Source: a bacterium
GTDB taxonomy: Bacteria > Bacteroidota > Bacteroidia > B-17B0 > Aurantibacillaceae
DNA length: 37,080 nt
Reading direction: 5' to 3'
NCBI GenBank assembly: GCA_029945625.1
Contig: JAQSCW010000015.1
Location: forward strand, 1 to 37,080
In this document: positions 15,121-22,149 of the stretch, piece by piece
Layout: every line of letters begins with the position of its first letter
Numbering within the stretch: the stretch's first letter is position 1
Notes under the pieces: model-generated
What the model saw: only the letters and a program-made list of their open reading frames with translations
Databases searched by the model: none
What the model was told of the DNA's origin: nothing
Translations under genes and position numbers: made by a program

Positions 15121-16623
15121 ATGAACTCCGATTCTAATACTCTTACCTTGCGACGCATCTTTATTGATACGCAGATTGAACATATTGTGTACATGCGAAA
15201 AGACTGTCCAATATATAAAGCAGAAGGGTTTGAGTCAATGAGCCGTGTTCAAATTTCGGTGAATAACAAATTCCTGGTAGCTTCCCTCAATATTGTGAGT
15301 AATGGCCTTTTGGATCATGGTGAAGCAGGTCTTTCGGAAAGTGCCTGGCATATACTTGGCGCGGTAGAAGGAGGGAGAATTATTTTTAGTCACCCCGCCC
15401 CGGTAAATTCGATGCAGTTCGTAAGGGCAAAAATTTATGGTAACGTACTCAGCAAATATCATTTTAAAGAGATCCTGCATGACGTGGTGCTGGGAAAATA
15501 TTCTAATGTAGAGATTTCCTCATTTATTACTGCCTGCGCGGGAGATCATCTCAGCTTGGAAGAAATCACCGCTTTAACAGAAGCAATGGTGGAAAGCGGG
15601 CAACTCTTAAAGTGGAAAAGCAACATGGTGGTAGATAAACATTGTGTTGGGGGTTTGCCCGGAAACCGCACCACTCCCCTTGTTGTGGCAATAGTGGCAG
15701 AAGCGGGACTCGTGATCCCAAAAACCTCGTCACGTGCTATTACATCTCCGGCCGGTACGGCCGATACCATGGAAACGCTAACACAGGTGGATCTGGATTT
15801 GGAACAGATCACTCGTGTGGTGGAACGCGAAAATGGCTGTTTTGTATGGGGTGGTTCGGTAAAGCTGAGCCCTGCAGACGATATCCTCATTCGCATTGAA
15901 CGCGCTCTGGATATTGACAGTGACGGACAAATGATTGCTTCCGTGTTATCGAAAAAAAGTGCAGCGGGCTCCACGCATGTGATCATCGACATTCCGGTTG
16001 GAAAAACAGCAAAAGTGCGAACGCAGGAGAATGCTGAAAAACTGAAATATTATTTTAAAGTTGTGGGATCGGCCCTTCATATGAATGTGAAAGCAATTAT
16101 TACCGACGGGTCTCAACCTGTTGGAAGAGGTATTGGACCTGCACTCGAAGCACTCGATATTTTAAGTGTGTTGAGAAATGAAAGCACGGCACCACAAGAC
16201 CTGAAAAATAGGGCCATACTTCTTGCCGGAGAAATCTTCGAACTTTCCAATACATCAAAGCCTGGCGAAGGGCAAGAACTGGCCTCTGAAATTCTTTCCA
16301 GCGGCCGGGCATACGCTAAATTTCTTTCCATCTGCAAAGCTCAAGGCGCTATAAAAGAACCTCAATTGGCAAAACTTAAAGTAGATGTGAAAGCAATCAG
16401 AGGAGGCACGATCCTGGAAATAAACAACCGAAAATTAGCAAAACTTGCAAAACTAGCCGGCGCCCCAAAAGCAAAATCTGCCGGCATACTGTTGCACTGC
16501 CCTTTGGGAAAAAAGGTGCAAGAGAACGACGTACTGTATACCATTTATGCAGAGGAAACGGGAGAACTTAATTACGCGCTCGATTATTTGAAAGTGCAAA
16601 CTGATATTATATTAATAGCTTAG
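15121..16623 (+). CDS. AMP phosphorylase-like / thymidine phosphorylase-family enzyme
   Basis: The frame extends back into the ATPase gene, but the ATG at 15121, one base after the ATPase stop, gives a 500-residue protein of the length of archaeal AMP phosphorylase (about 500), longer than DeoA (about 440). It has an N-terminal extra domain (about 1-85), the phosphate-binding KHCVGG at 173-178 followed by LPGNRTT, and TSSRAITSPAGTADTM (202-217) in place of the TGGTLDKLE loop of thymidine phosphorylase. The last two features are typical of the archaeal AMP phosphorylase branch, which splits AMP with phosphate into adenine and ribose 1,5-bisphosphate. The next gene encodes a PRPP synthetase-like protein. 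No ribose-1,5-bisphosphate isomerase or RuBisCO is present in the window, so the fate of the sugar is open. Confidence 0.82.
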   Translation: MNSDSNTLTLRRIFIDTQIEHIVYMRKDCPIYKAEGFESMSRVQISVNNKFLVASLNIVSNGLLDHGEAGLSESAWHILGAVEGGRIIFSHPAPVNSMQFVRAKIYGNVLSKYHFKEILHDVVLGKYSNVEISSFITACAGDHLSLEEITALTEAMVESGQLLKWKSNMVVDKHCVGGLPGNRTTPLVVAIVAEAGLVIPKTSSRAITSPAGTADTMETLTQVDLDLEQITRVVERENGCFVWGGSVKLSPADDILIRIERALDIDSDGQMIASVLSKKSAAGSTHVIIDIPVGKTAKVRTQENAEKLKYYFKVVGSALHMNVKAIITDGSQPVGRGIGPALEALDILSVLRNESTAPQDLKNRAILLAGEIFELSNTSKPGEGQELASEILSSGRAYAKFLSICKAQGAIKEPQLAKLKVDVKAIRGGTILEINNRKLAKLAKLAGAPKAKSAGILLHCPLGKKVQENDVLYTIYAEETGELNYALDYLKVQTDIILIA

Positions 16624-16624
16624 G

Positions 16625-17506
16625 ATGAAGCCATTGTTTTTTGCGTTTCCGGGCAATGAAGATCTCTTATTAAAACTTGTTGCTCAGCAGCCTGCTGAGA
16701 GGGGCATTGCTGATTTTAGGCAGTTTCCCGACGGCGAAACCTATGTTCGGATAGACTCTGAGTTAAAAAATAGGCAGGTGGTCATTGTATGCACACTCCA
16801 CCAACCCGACACTAAATTTCTCCTCCTCCACTTTTTCAGCAAGATTGCCAGAGAAATGGGCTGTGCCAAAATAACTCTCATTAGTCCCTATTTGGGTTAT
16901 ATGAGACAAGACAAAATATTTAAAGTAGGGGAAGGACTCACTTCCACTTACTTTGCCCATTTAGTTTCTTCATGTGTGGATGAATTAATCACCATTGATC
17001 CTCATTTACACCGAATCGCTTCACTGAATAAGATTTACACCATTCCCTGCAGAGCAATGCAGGCAGCAGTCCACATTGCCAGGTGGATCACACAACATGT
17101 GCCCAATCCGCTCCTCATTGGTCCCGATTCTGAAAGCGAACAATGGGTTTCGGATGTGGCCATAAAAGCAAAAGCACCGTTTGTAGTGCTGCAAAAAATA
17201 AGGACAGGTGATAAAGAAGTGCGGGTTTCAGTCCCAAATGTACAAGCCTATGCCGGTGTAACCCCTGTATTGGTGGATGATATTATTTCCACCGGTAAGT
17301 CCATGATGGAGACGATCCTGCACCTAAAAAAAATAAATTTATCTGCCCCGGTGTGTGTTGGCATTCATGCCGTTTTCGCTCCGGGTGCCTATCAAGAGTT
17401 ACTGGCCACCGGCGCTTCCCGCGTCGTTACGTGTAATACCATTCCGCATGAAAGTAATCAAATTGATATTTCTGATCTGCTGCAAGTCAATGGAAAACAA
17501 ATTTAG
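16625..17506 (+). CDS. Ribose-phosphate pyrophosphokinase (PRPP synthetase)-like
   Basis: The 293-residue protein carries the family motifs: FPDGETYVRI near 35-43, YMRQDK (92-97), DPHLH (125-129), a flexible catalytic-type KIRTGDKEVR (191-200) and the PRPP loop VLVDDIISTGKS (215-226). It is shorter than the housekeeping class I enzyme (about 315) and resembles the compact archaeal-type or accessory forms. The expected reaction is ribose 5-phosphate plus ATP to PRPP plus AMP. Placed one base after the AMP-phosphorylase-like gene, it may form a purine/ribose-phosphate salvage pair, with AMP made here feeding the partner. The same two enzymes are, from memory, adjacent in low-oxygen gene clusters of some Proteobacteria. 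Confidence 0.85.
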   Translation: MKPLFFAFPGNEDLLLKLVAQQPAERGIADFRQFPDGETYVRIDSELKNRQVVIVCTLHQPDTKFLLLHFFSKIAREMGCAKITLISPYLGYMRQDKIFKVGEGLTSTYFAHLVSSCVDELITIDPHLHRIASLNKIYTIPCRAMQAAVHIARWITQHVPNPLLIGPDSESEQWVSDVAIKAKAPFVVLQKIRTGDKEVRVSVPNVQAYAGVTPVLVDDIISTGKSMMETILHLKKINLSAPVCVGIHAVFAPGAYQELLATGASRVVTCNTIPHESNQIDISDLLQVNGKQI

Positions 17507-17524
17507 AATCCTTAACTTCGTCGT

Positions 17525-18145
17525 ATGGAATTAACAAACGTCAACGAATTCAAATTCTCACCTCAAGTTAGGGAAAAACTTCTACAATATGGTTTTTCGA
17601 AAACCTTTAAAGAAGGCGATGTCATTCTAAATGAAAATGCATACATAAAAGCCATTCCCATCGTCACAACAGGAAATATACGGGTGATGCGCATGGACGA
17701 AGATGGCAGAGAGATTCTCCTGTATTACATCAAAGCAGGCGAAAGCTGCATCATGTCTTTTTTGGGTGGCATTCATCAGGACACCAGTAAGGTGAAGGCT
17801 GTAGCGGAGGAGGAAACAGAGATCCTTTTCATTCCCACCGACAAAGTGAGTTTACTAATTAAAGAATTTCCGGAATGGCTGGACTACATTTTCAGATTGT
17901 ATCACAAACGCTTTGAAGAACTGCTGCAAGTGGTAAACGATGTAGCGTTTAAGAAAATGGATGAGCGGCTCTTTGACTATATAAAAACAAAATGTGCCCT
18001 CACAAAAAGCCCCACACTTTTCGTTACCCACGAACAATTGGCCAATGAACTTGGAACCGCCAGAGTGGTTGTTTCGAGGCTCCTTAAACAAATGGAACAT
18101 GAAGGATTGGTGATTTTGGGGAGAAACAAAATTTCCCTTGTGTAA
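17525..18145 (+). CDS. CRP/FNR-family transcription regulator
   Basis: The 206-residue protein has a cyclic-nucleotide-type barrel (about 20-130), a dimer helix and a CRP winged helix (about 145-206). The N-terminus lacks the cysteine cluster of FNR, so an iron-sulphur sensor is not indicated; the effector is unknown. In the recognition helix, TARVVVSRLL puts Arg180, Val181 and Arg185 at the positions of Arg180, Glu181 and Arg185 of E. coli CRP. Replacement of Glu181 by Val changes the preferred core from TGTGA towards TGTAA in classic CRP work. Fittingly, TGTAAC boxes occur just downstream of this gene (18141) and before the rhodanese operon (18632). The gene is last in the ATPase operon, 18 bases after the PRPP synthetase-like gene. 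Confidence 0.88.
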   Translation: MELTNVNEFKFSPQVREKLLQYGFSKTFKEGDVILNENAYIKAIPIVTTGNIRVMRMDEDGREILLYYIKAGESCIMSFLGGIHQDTSKVKAVAEEETEILFIPTDKVSLLIKEFPEWLDYIFRLYHKRFEELLQVVNDVAFKKMDERLFDYIKTKCALTKSPTLFVTHEQLANELGTARVVVSRLLKQMEHEGLVILGRNKISLV

Positions 18146-18173
18146 CCAATGTTGCCGTCAAGTTGTATATTTG
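18141..18173 (+). promoter_or_regulatory. Promoter of the DUF2892 gene with a candidate TGTAAC box
   Basis: TATATTTG (18166-18173) is a perfect -7 element. GTAACCAATGTTGC (18142-18155) is an imperfect GTAAC-N4-GTTAC palindrome, overlapping the stop codon of the regulator gene. Its centre lies only 21 bp before the -7 element, unlike the 33 bp of the other promoters, so its role (repression or none) is unclear. Confidence 0.35.
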
Positions 18174-18218
18174 TTTGCATCTTGCACCTAATATATTTAT
18201 CCACTAAAACTAAAGATT

Positions 18219-18428
18219 ATGAAGCTAAACGTAGGAACAACAGACAAAGTAGTTAGAATACTGCTCGCCCTCATTATTGCCGGACTTTATTACGCCAAAC
18301 TGATCGACGGGACACTGGCTATTGTTTTACTAATCCTTGCCGCCGTGCTGATCCTCACCAGTTTTGTTAGTTTTTGCCCGCTGTATTTGCCTTTTGGAAT
18401 TTCCACAAGGAAAAAAGAAAGTAAATAA
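18219..18428 (+). CDS. DUF2892 small inner-membrane protein
   Basis: The 69-residue protein starts MKLNVGTTDKVVRILLALII and has two membrane spans, with the conserved SFCPLYLPFGIST near the end, matching the DUF2892 family (the membrane part of YgaP-like proteins). Such proteins occur with rhodaneses, sometimes fused to them, and may take part in sulphur transfer or transport; here the rhodanese operon begins about 416 bases downstream. A strong terminator hairpin follows, so it is transcribed alone or at the end of the ATPase operon. The conserved cysteine at residue 52 could be functional. Confidence 0.8.
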   Translation: MKLNVGTTDKVVRILLALIIAGLYYAKLIDGTLAIVLLILAAVLILTSFVSFCPLYLPFGISTRKKESK

Positions 18429-18454
18429 CTAAGGCAAAGTTTCACATTCACTAT

Positions 18455-18496
18455 TCCTGCCCTGCAGCAATTCAGGGCAGGGATTTTATTTTAGTC
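18455..18496 (+). terminator. Rho-independent terminator after the DUF2892 gene
   Basis: CCTGCCCTG (18456-18464) pairs perfectly with CAGGGCAGG (18473-18481), a nine-base-pair stem with an eight-base loop. A T-rich run, ATTTTATTTTAG, follows. It separates the DUF2892 gene from the rhodanese operon. Confidence 0.85.
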
Positions 18497-18585
18497 CTAA
18501 AAGGATGAACATTTGTCCTACTCCCTTAAAAACAGTTTTCTGATACGACATCACCCACAGCGTGTATGTTCTCCAAAAAAACGAT

Positions 18586-18676
18586 TGAGAATCATCACAA
18601 AAAAATAAAAAAAGTACTCTCAAGGCCCGTTTGTAACAAATGTAACGCCCTATCACAAAAACAGAACGTAAATTTG
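18586..18676 (+). promoter_or_regulatory. Rhodanese operon promoter with a TGTAAC-type box
   Basis: TAAATTTG (18669-18676) is a perfect -7 element. GTAACAAATGTAAC (18633-18646), one mismatch from a GTAAC-N4-GTTAC palindrome, is centred exactly 33 bp upstream, the same position as the FNR-like sites of other promoters. A lone TGAGAATCATCA (18586-18597) lies 48 bp further up, with no partner at 22 bp. The predicted leader to the ATG is long, about 165 bases, and I recognise no riboswitch in it. Confidence 0.5.
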
Positions 18677-18844
18677 TAGTATAAAATTAAGATCCTGTTT
18701 ATGTAACAAACACCATTAAGAAACATCACCCATCAATAGCCGGGTACACATAAATAGGTTTTCAACGTGAGTCTCCCTGTAAAATAGTTTAGCGATGGGA
18801 ACTACTAGAAATAAACTAAACATCTAATAACACAACTAATAGAA

Positions 18845-19129
18845 ATGAAAATAGAAGAGATCATCAAAGAAAAAAGAGGCACCATCGTTGACGTGCGCAC
18901 TCCGGGAGAATTTAGCGGAGGAAAAGTAACAGGTTCAGTTAATATTCCGTTGCAGGAACTTATTGCCAGAATGGATGAAGTTAAGGCTTTGCCGCAGCCA
19001 CTCATCTTATGCTGTGCTTCGGGAGGTCGCAGCGGGCAGGCGCATCACTACTTGTCACAACAAGGTATTGATTGCCACAACGGAGGATCTTGGTTAGACG
19101 TAAATTATTATCAAAATAACACAAAATAA
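18845..19129 (+). CDS. Single-domain rhodanese (sulphurtransferase)
   Basis: The 94-residue protein is a minimal rhodanese domain with VDVRTPGEF (15-23) and the active loop CASGGRS starting at Cys57, preceded by a second Cys at 56. The loop cysteine carries a persulphide in such enzymes, moving sulphane sulphur from thiosulphate or glutathione persulphide to an acceptor. It lacks a signal peptide and is cytosolic. Its paralogue follows after three bases, and four more redox/sulphur genes follow in the same direction to 21163, so they are almost certainly one operon. Expression is probably governed by the TGTAAC-type box upstream. Confidence 0.92.
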   Translation: MKIEEIIKEKRGTIVDVRTPGEFSGGKVTGSVNIPLQELIARMDEVKALPQPLILCCASGGRSGQAHHYLSQQGIDCHNGGSWLDVNYYQNNTK

Positions 19130-19132
19130 GCC

Positions 19133-19450
19133 ATGCTAGAAACACTAAAAAAACTCTTCGGCCTGGGGCCAAAAGTTGATTACGCACAATTGGTAAAAGA
19201 CGGAGCGATCATTATTGACGTACGTACAAAAGGTGAATATGCCGGAGGCAAAATAAAAGGGTCTATAAATATTCCCGTTGACCAATTAAAAAATAACCTT
19301 GGAAAACTAAAAGATAAGGACAAGACCATTATTACCTGCTGTGCCTCGGGCATGAGGAGTGCATCTGCCAAAATGATCCTTAAATCGAGTGGCTACTCAC
19401 AGGTACACAATGGTGGTTCATGGTACAGCCTACAAAATAAAATTCAGTAA
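19133..19450 (+). CDS. Single-domain rhodanese, paralogue of the preceding gene
   Basis: The 105-residue protein has an N-terminal helical lead (about 1-17) and then a rhodanese domain with IDVRTKGEYAGGK (28-40) and active loop CASGMRS from Cys70, again preceded by Cys69. It shares GGK(V/I)xGSxNIP, CCASG and HNGGSW with its neighbour at 18845-19129, indicating local duplication. The loop differs (GMRS instead of GGRS), which could alter the acceptor or donor. The protein is cytosolic. A small membrane protein gene follows after three bases. Confidence 0.92.
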   Translation: MLETLKKLFGLGPKVDYAQLVKDGAIIIDVRTKGEYAGGKIKGSINIPVDQLKNNLGKLKDKDKTIITCCASGMRSASAKMILKSSGYSQVHNGGSWYSLQNKIQ

Positions 19451-19453
19451 ATT

Positions 19454-19705
19454 ATGAAAGACCTCAAAGCAACTTTGCTTACGAACTGGAATTTCATGCG
19501 CTGGCTACGTTTGGTTCTGGGTGTGTATGTGGGAGTTCAGGCGATCCTTATGCGGGATCCGCTCTCGGGACTGATCTCAGTTTTTTTTCTCTACCAGTCA
19601 CTCACAAACACGGGTTGCTGCGGAGTAAACAGCTGCGAGACTCCCACACGCCATCCGGCTCAAGAACCGGAAGTTGTAAAATTTGAAGAAATAAAATCGA
19701 ATTAA
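19454..19705 (+). CDS. Small membrane protein with CC motif
   Basis: The 83-residue protein begins with an amphipathic segment NWNFMRWLRLVLGVY, has one or two membrane spans (about 17-50), and then a CCGVNSC cluster (Cys55, Cys56, Cys61) before a polar tail. It resembles the membrane half of YgaP-like proteins and small proteins often encoded in Bacteroidota rhodanese operons, though I cannot name a family firmly. The cysteines next to the membrane could accept sulphur or take part in disulphide exchange with the rhodaneses and thioredoxin encoded beside it. Spacing of three bases on each side supports co-transcription. Confidence 0.65.
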   Translation: MKDLKATLLTNWNFMRWLRLVLGVYVGVQAILMRDPLSGLISVFFLYQSLTNTGCCGVNSCETPTRHPAQEPEVVKFEEIKSN

Positions 19706-19707
19706 CT

Positions 19708-20169
19708 ATGGAAGCACATTATTATACTGTTGATCTCAAATGGGAACAAGACAGAAAAGGCATCATGTCGTCGCCGGAATTAACGAACGCTCTTGAAGTG
19801 GCCACACCCCCACCCTTCCCAAAGGGCACTGAAGGAATTTGGTCACCCGAACACCTACTCACCGCGTCGGTGAATAGTTGCTATATGACCACTTTTCTTG
19901 CGATCGCCGAAAATTCAAAACTTGAATTTACCAGCTTTAGTTGTTCGGCGGGCGGCAAGTTGGAGCAAGTTGATGGCAAATACCTGATGACAGAAATTCA
20001 TCTGGAGCCCACCTTGGTGATTACCAAAGAATCAGATCTGGAAAAAGCGGAACGGATCCTTCAAAAATCGGAAGTAGCATGTTTGATCTCAAATTCTATA
20101 AAATCGAAAGTTACATTAACTACTCACATTAAGTTTGACAAATGGCAAGTTCCTTCGCAGATATCATAA
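19708..20169 (+). CDS. OsmC/Ohr-family peroxide-detoxifying protein
   Basis: The 153-residue protein has the OsmC fold: [19 protein letters not shown] (45-63) with the first redox Cys58 and, later, the second redox cysteine Cys125 in [11 protein letters not shown]. These two cysteines reduce organic hydroperoxides and are recycled through a lipoyl or thioredoxin-like reductant; Glu48 in the SPEHLL segment is also conserved. A thioredoxin is encoded immediately downstream, with its ATG 28 bases inside the end of this gene, which points to translational coupling and a shared thiol pathway. Confidence 0.92.
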   Translation: MEAHYYTVDLKWEQDRKGIMSSPELTNALEVATPPPFPKGTEGIWSPEHLLTASVNSCYMTTFLAIAENSKLEFTSFSCSAGGKLEQVDGKYLMTEIHLEPTLVITKESDLEKAERILQKSEVACLISNSIKSKVTLTTHIKFDKWQVPSQIS

Positions 20170-20444
20170 ATAGAGATACACCTACCCTGGTAGATTTTTC
20201 GGCCGAATGGTGCGGACCATGTAAAGCCATGGCACCCATATTAGAAGAACTTAAATCTAAAATTGGTGAAAAAGCTACCATCTTAAAAATTGATGTGGAT
20301 AAAAACCCACAAATCTCATCCGAATTTCAGATAAAGGGTGTGCCTACCTTAATAATTTTCAAGAAGGGTCAGGTAAAATGGCGTCAATCGGGCGTAGTGC
20401 CTGCAACTAATCTTAAACAAATCATAGAACAATACATTCCTTAA
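20142..20444 (+). CDS. trxA: Thioredoxin
   Basis: The 100-residue protein is a full thioredoxin: [12 protein letters not shown] with the catalytic pair Cys24/Cys27, the cis-proline at Pro68 (GVPTLI), and IIFKKGQ near residue 73. It has no signal peptide, so it is cytosolic. The start overlaps the OsmC gene by 28 bases, and the stop overlaps the next ATG by one base. It is therefore coupled to OsmC upstream and to the rhodanese-thioredoxin fusion downstream, making it the probable general reductant of this operon. The gene symbol is a family name; the genome may hold other copies. Confidence 0.95.
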   Translation: MASSFADIINRDTPTLVDFSAEWCGPCKAMAPILEELKSKIGEKATILKIDVDKNPQISSEFQIKGVPTLIIFKKGQVKWRQSGVVPATNLKQIIEQYIP

Positions 20445-21163
20445 TGAAATACTTTAGTACAATTTCAATTGTGATAGCCCTTTCGGGCTTATGGCTGAGC
20501 GCTTGTTTGGGCGGTCAAGGCGCAAACGGACAAACCAATCTCGCTGCCACGGCATTTTCTGAAAAAATAAAAGAACTGCCGGGTGCCCCCATCATCGATG
20601 TAAGAACACCTGATGAATTTTCGAACGGTCACCTCAAGAATGCCAAAAATATTGATTGGAACGGCGATAACTTTGATTCGGAAATAGCTGGTCTCGACAA
20701 AACAAAACCGGTATTTGTGTACTGTTTGAGTGGAGGAAGAAGTTCATCGGCCGCTGCGAAGATGCGGTCGGGAGGTTTCAAAACTGTATATGAACTCAGT
20801 GGAGGAATGATGAAATGGCGGGCTGCTAATCTGCCTGAAACAACAGACAATACGATCGTATCTCCAGGAATGACCCAAGCTGAATTTGATCAACTGCTTC
20901 AAACAGACAAGCTGGTGCTGATCGACATTTACGCTGAATGGTGCGCTCCTTGTAAAAAAATGAAACCCTATCTGGATGAAATATCACTGGATATGAAGGA
21001 AAAGGTGACAGTGGTGAGAATAGATGCTGATGCTAATAAAATGTTGATGAAAACACTTAAAGTAGATGAGCTGCCGGTTCTGCTCCTGTACAAGAATAAA
21101 AGTTTGATCTGGACAACTACCGGATACATCGACAAAGAGGGAGTTCTTTCTCACCTTCAGTAA
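20444..21163 (+). CDS. Rhodanese-thioredoxin fusion lipoprotein
   Basis: The 239-residue protein joins two redox domains behind a lipoprotein signal (lipobox LSAC, Cys21). Domain one (about 38-130) is a rhodanese with IDVRTPDEF (51-59) and active loop CLSGGRS from Cys94. Domain two (about 143-239) is a thioredoxin with WCAPC (Cys167, Cys170) and the cis-proline in DELPVLL. Anchored at the membrane outside the cytosol, it could load sulphur on Cys94 and release it through its own thioredoxin half. It is the last gene of the operon. Rhodanese and thioredoxin are often adjacent genes but less often a single chain. Confidence 0.9.
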   Translation: MKYFSTISIVIALSGLWLSACLGGQGANGQTNLAATAFSEKIKELPGAPIIDVRTPDEFSNGHLKNAKNIDWNGDNFDSEIAGLDKTKPVFVYCLSGGRSSSAAAKMRSGGFKTVYELSGGMMKWRAANLPETTDNTIVSPGMTQAEFDQLLQTDKLVLIDIYAEWCAPCKKMKPYLDEISLDMKEKVTVVRIDADANKMLMKTLKVDELPVLLLYKNKSLIWTTTGYIDKEGVLSHLQ

Positions 21164-21272
21164 AGGGTTCCACCAAACACCAATCATACGGTAAGACCCC
21201 CTAAACATAAACCGTGTGAAGTGGGTGAAAACGTGAATTGAAGGCACGGTGTGCAAAAAAAACCGTTAAATA

Positions 21273-21315
21273 TGACATAAATCACTATTTTCTTGCGGCA
21301 TTTTGGTACAATTTA
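21273..21315 (+). promoter_or_regulatory. Promoter of the coiled-coil gene with one FNR-like site
   Basis: TGACATAAATCA (21273-21284) fits TGA-N6-TCA. ACAATTTA (21308-21315), a degenerate -7 element with the TTT in register, is centred 33 bp downstream. No second copy lies 22 bp upstream, the only regulon promoter without a pair. Transcription would begin near 21318, about 38 bases before the ATG. Confidence 0.45.
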
Positions 21316-21355
21316 TCGTATTGGGTTGTAAATTTACTTTCAAAACAACCCTGCC

Positions 21356-21958
21356 ATGAATATAATCGAAACCAAAACCTTCGCAGATAAGATCAGCGAT
21401 GGTTTAAAAAGTGCAGTTAACGAAATTGAAGACCTCCGTATTCAAGGTACTCTGGGTTTGGCGGAAGCAAGAGATTTGTTTGAACAGCTTAAAAAGAAAT
21501 TCCACGCACAGGTTTCCGAACTAAAGGGAATAGTGGATGCGCTCCGAGCGAATGGAGAGGTGCTTAAGTTTATTAATGCGATTGAATTTTTAGAAGTGCA
21601 GCTGGCACTTGGAAAAGCTGAATCAAAGGAAGCATTCGAACACCAGAGCAAACGCATCTTGGTTGCGTTAAGAAAACTCGAACGTGCCATTAAAGAGGAA
21701 GTGAACCAAAACGAACAGTATGCACACTTGCATTTTGAAATTGAGAAATTCAAGATAAAACTTGATTTGCTTGCCCTACACTTTCAGCTGAAGAAAATTA
21801 CTTTACAATACAATTTTGAGCAACGAAAATACGCCTTTATCGAAAAACTTAAGAACATAAAGCAACGCATTTCGAATAAAGAAAACGAAAATAAACTTGC
21901 CCAGTTTCGTGAGGAGATCATTCACGCATTTGAGGAATTGAAAAAAGCAATCATTTGA
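21356..21958 (+). CDS. Coiled-coil protein of unknown function
   Basis: I do not recognise this 200-residue protein. It is almost wholly helical with heptad-like spacing and very high charge (many Glu and Lys), in three long helices around residues 1-65, 68-125 and 128-198. There is no signal peptide, membrane span or cysteine. The repeated pattern of LxxQLxxKFHAQVSEL and LRKLERAIKEEV resembles apolipoprotein-like or PspA-like scaffolds in general character only; I do not claim homology. It stands alone between the rhodanese operon and a Usp operon, with its own promoter bearing one FNR-like site, so it is probably part of the same response. Confidence 0.6.
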   Translation: MNIIETKTFADKISDGLKSAVNEIEDLRIQGTLGLAEARDLFEQLKKKFHAQVSELKGIVDALRANGEVLKFINAIEFLEVQLALGKAESKEAFEHQSKRILVALRKLERAIKEEVNQNEQYAHLHFEIEKFKIKLDLLALHFQLKKITLQYNFEQRKYAFIEKLKNIKQRISNKENENKLAQFREEIIHAFEELKKAII

Positions 21959-22051
21959 ATTGCTGAAATTCACCGGTACTTTTATGGTAATTATGTTAAT
22001 GGGAAGTTGTTATGAGTGCTTGCAACGGCAGTACACCTGAACCTTTCGTAA

Positions 22052-22116
22052 TGATATTCATCATTTGACGACATGACAGGAATCATCGTGTCTTTAGTTC
22101 ATATTGTCGACATTTA
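22052..22116 (+). promoter_or_regulatory. Promoter of the second Usp operon with two FNR-like sites
   Basis: TGATATTCATCA (22052-22063) and TGACAGGAATCA (22074-22085) are centred 22 bp apart. GACATTTA (22109-22116), a degenerate -7 element with TTT in register, is centred exactly 33 bp after the second. The leader would be about 30 bases. Confidence 0.55.
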
Positions 22117-22149
22117 TACTGCGAAAGAAGTTCATTTATTTCGCATGGT

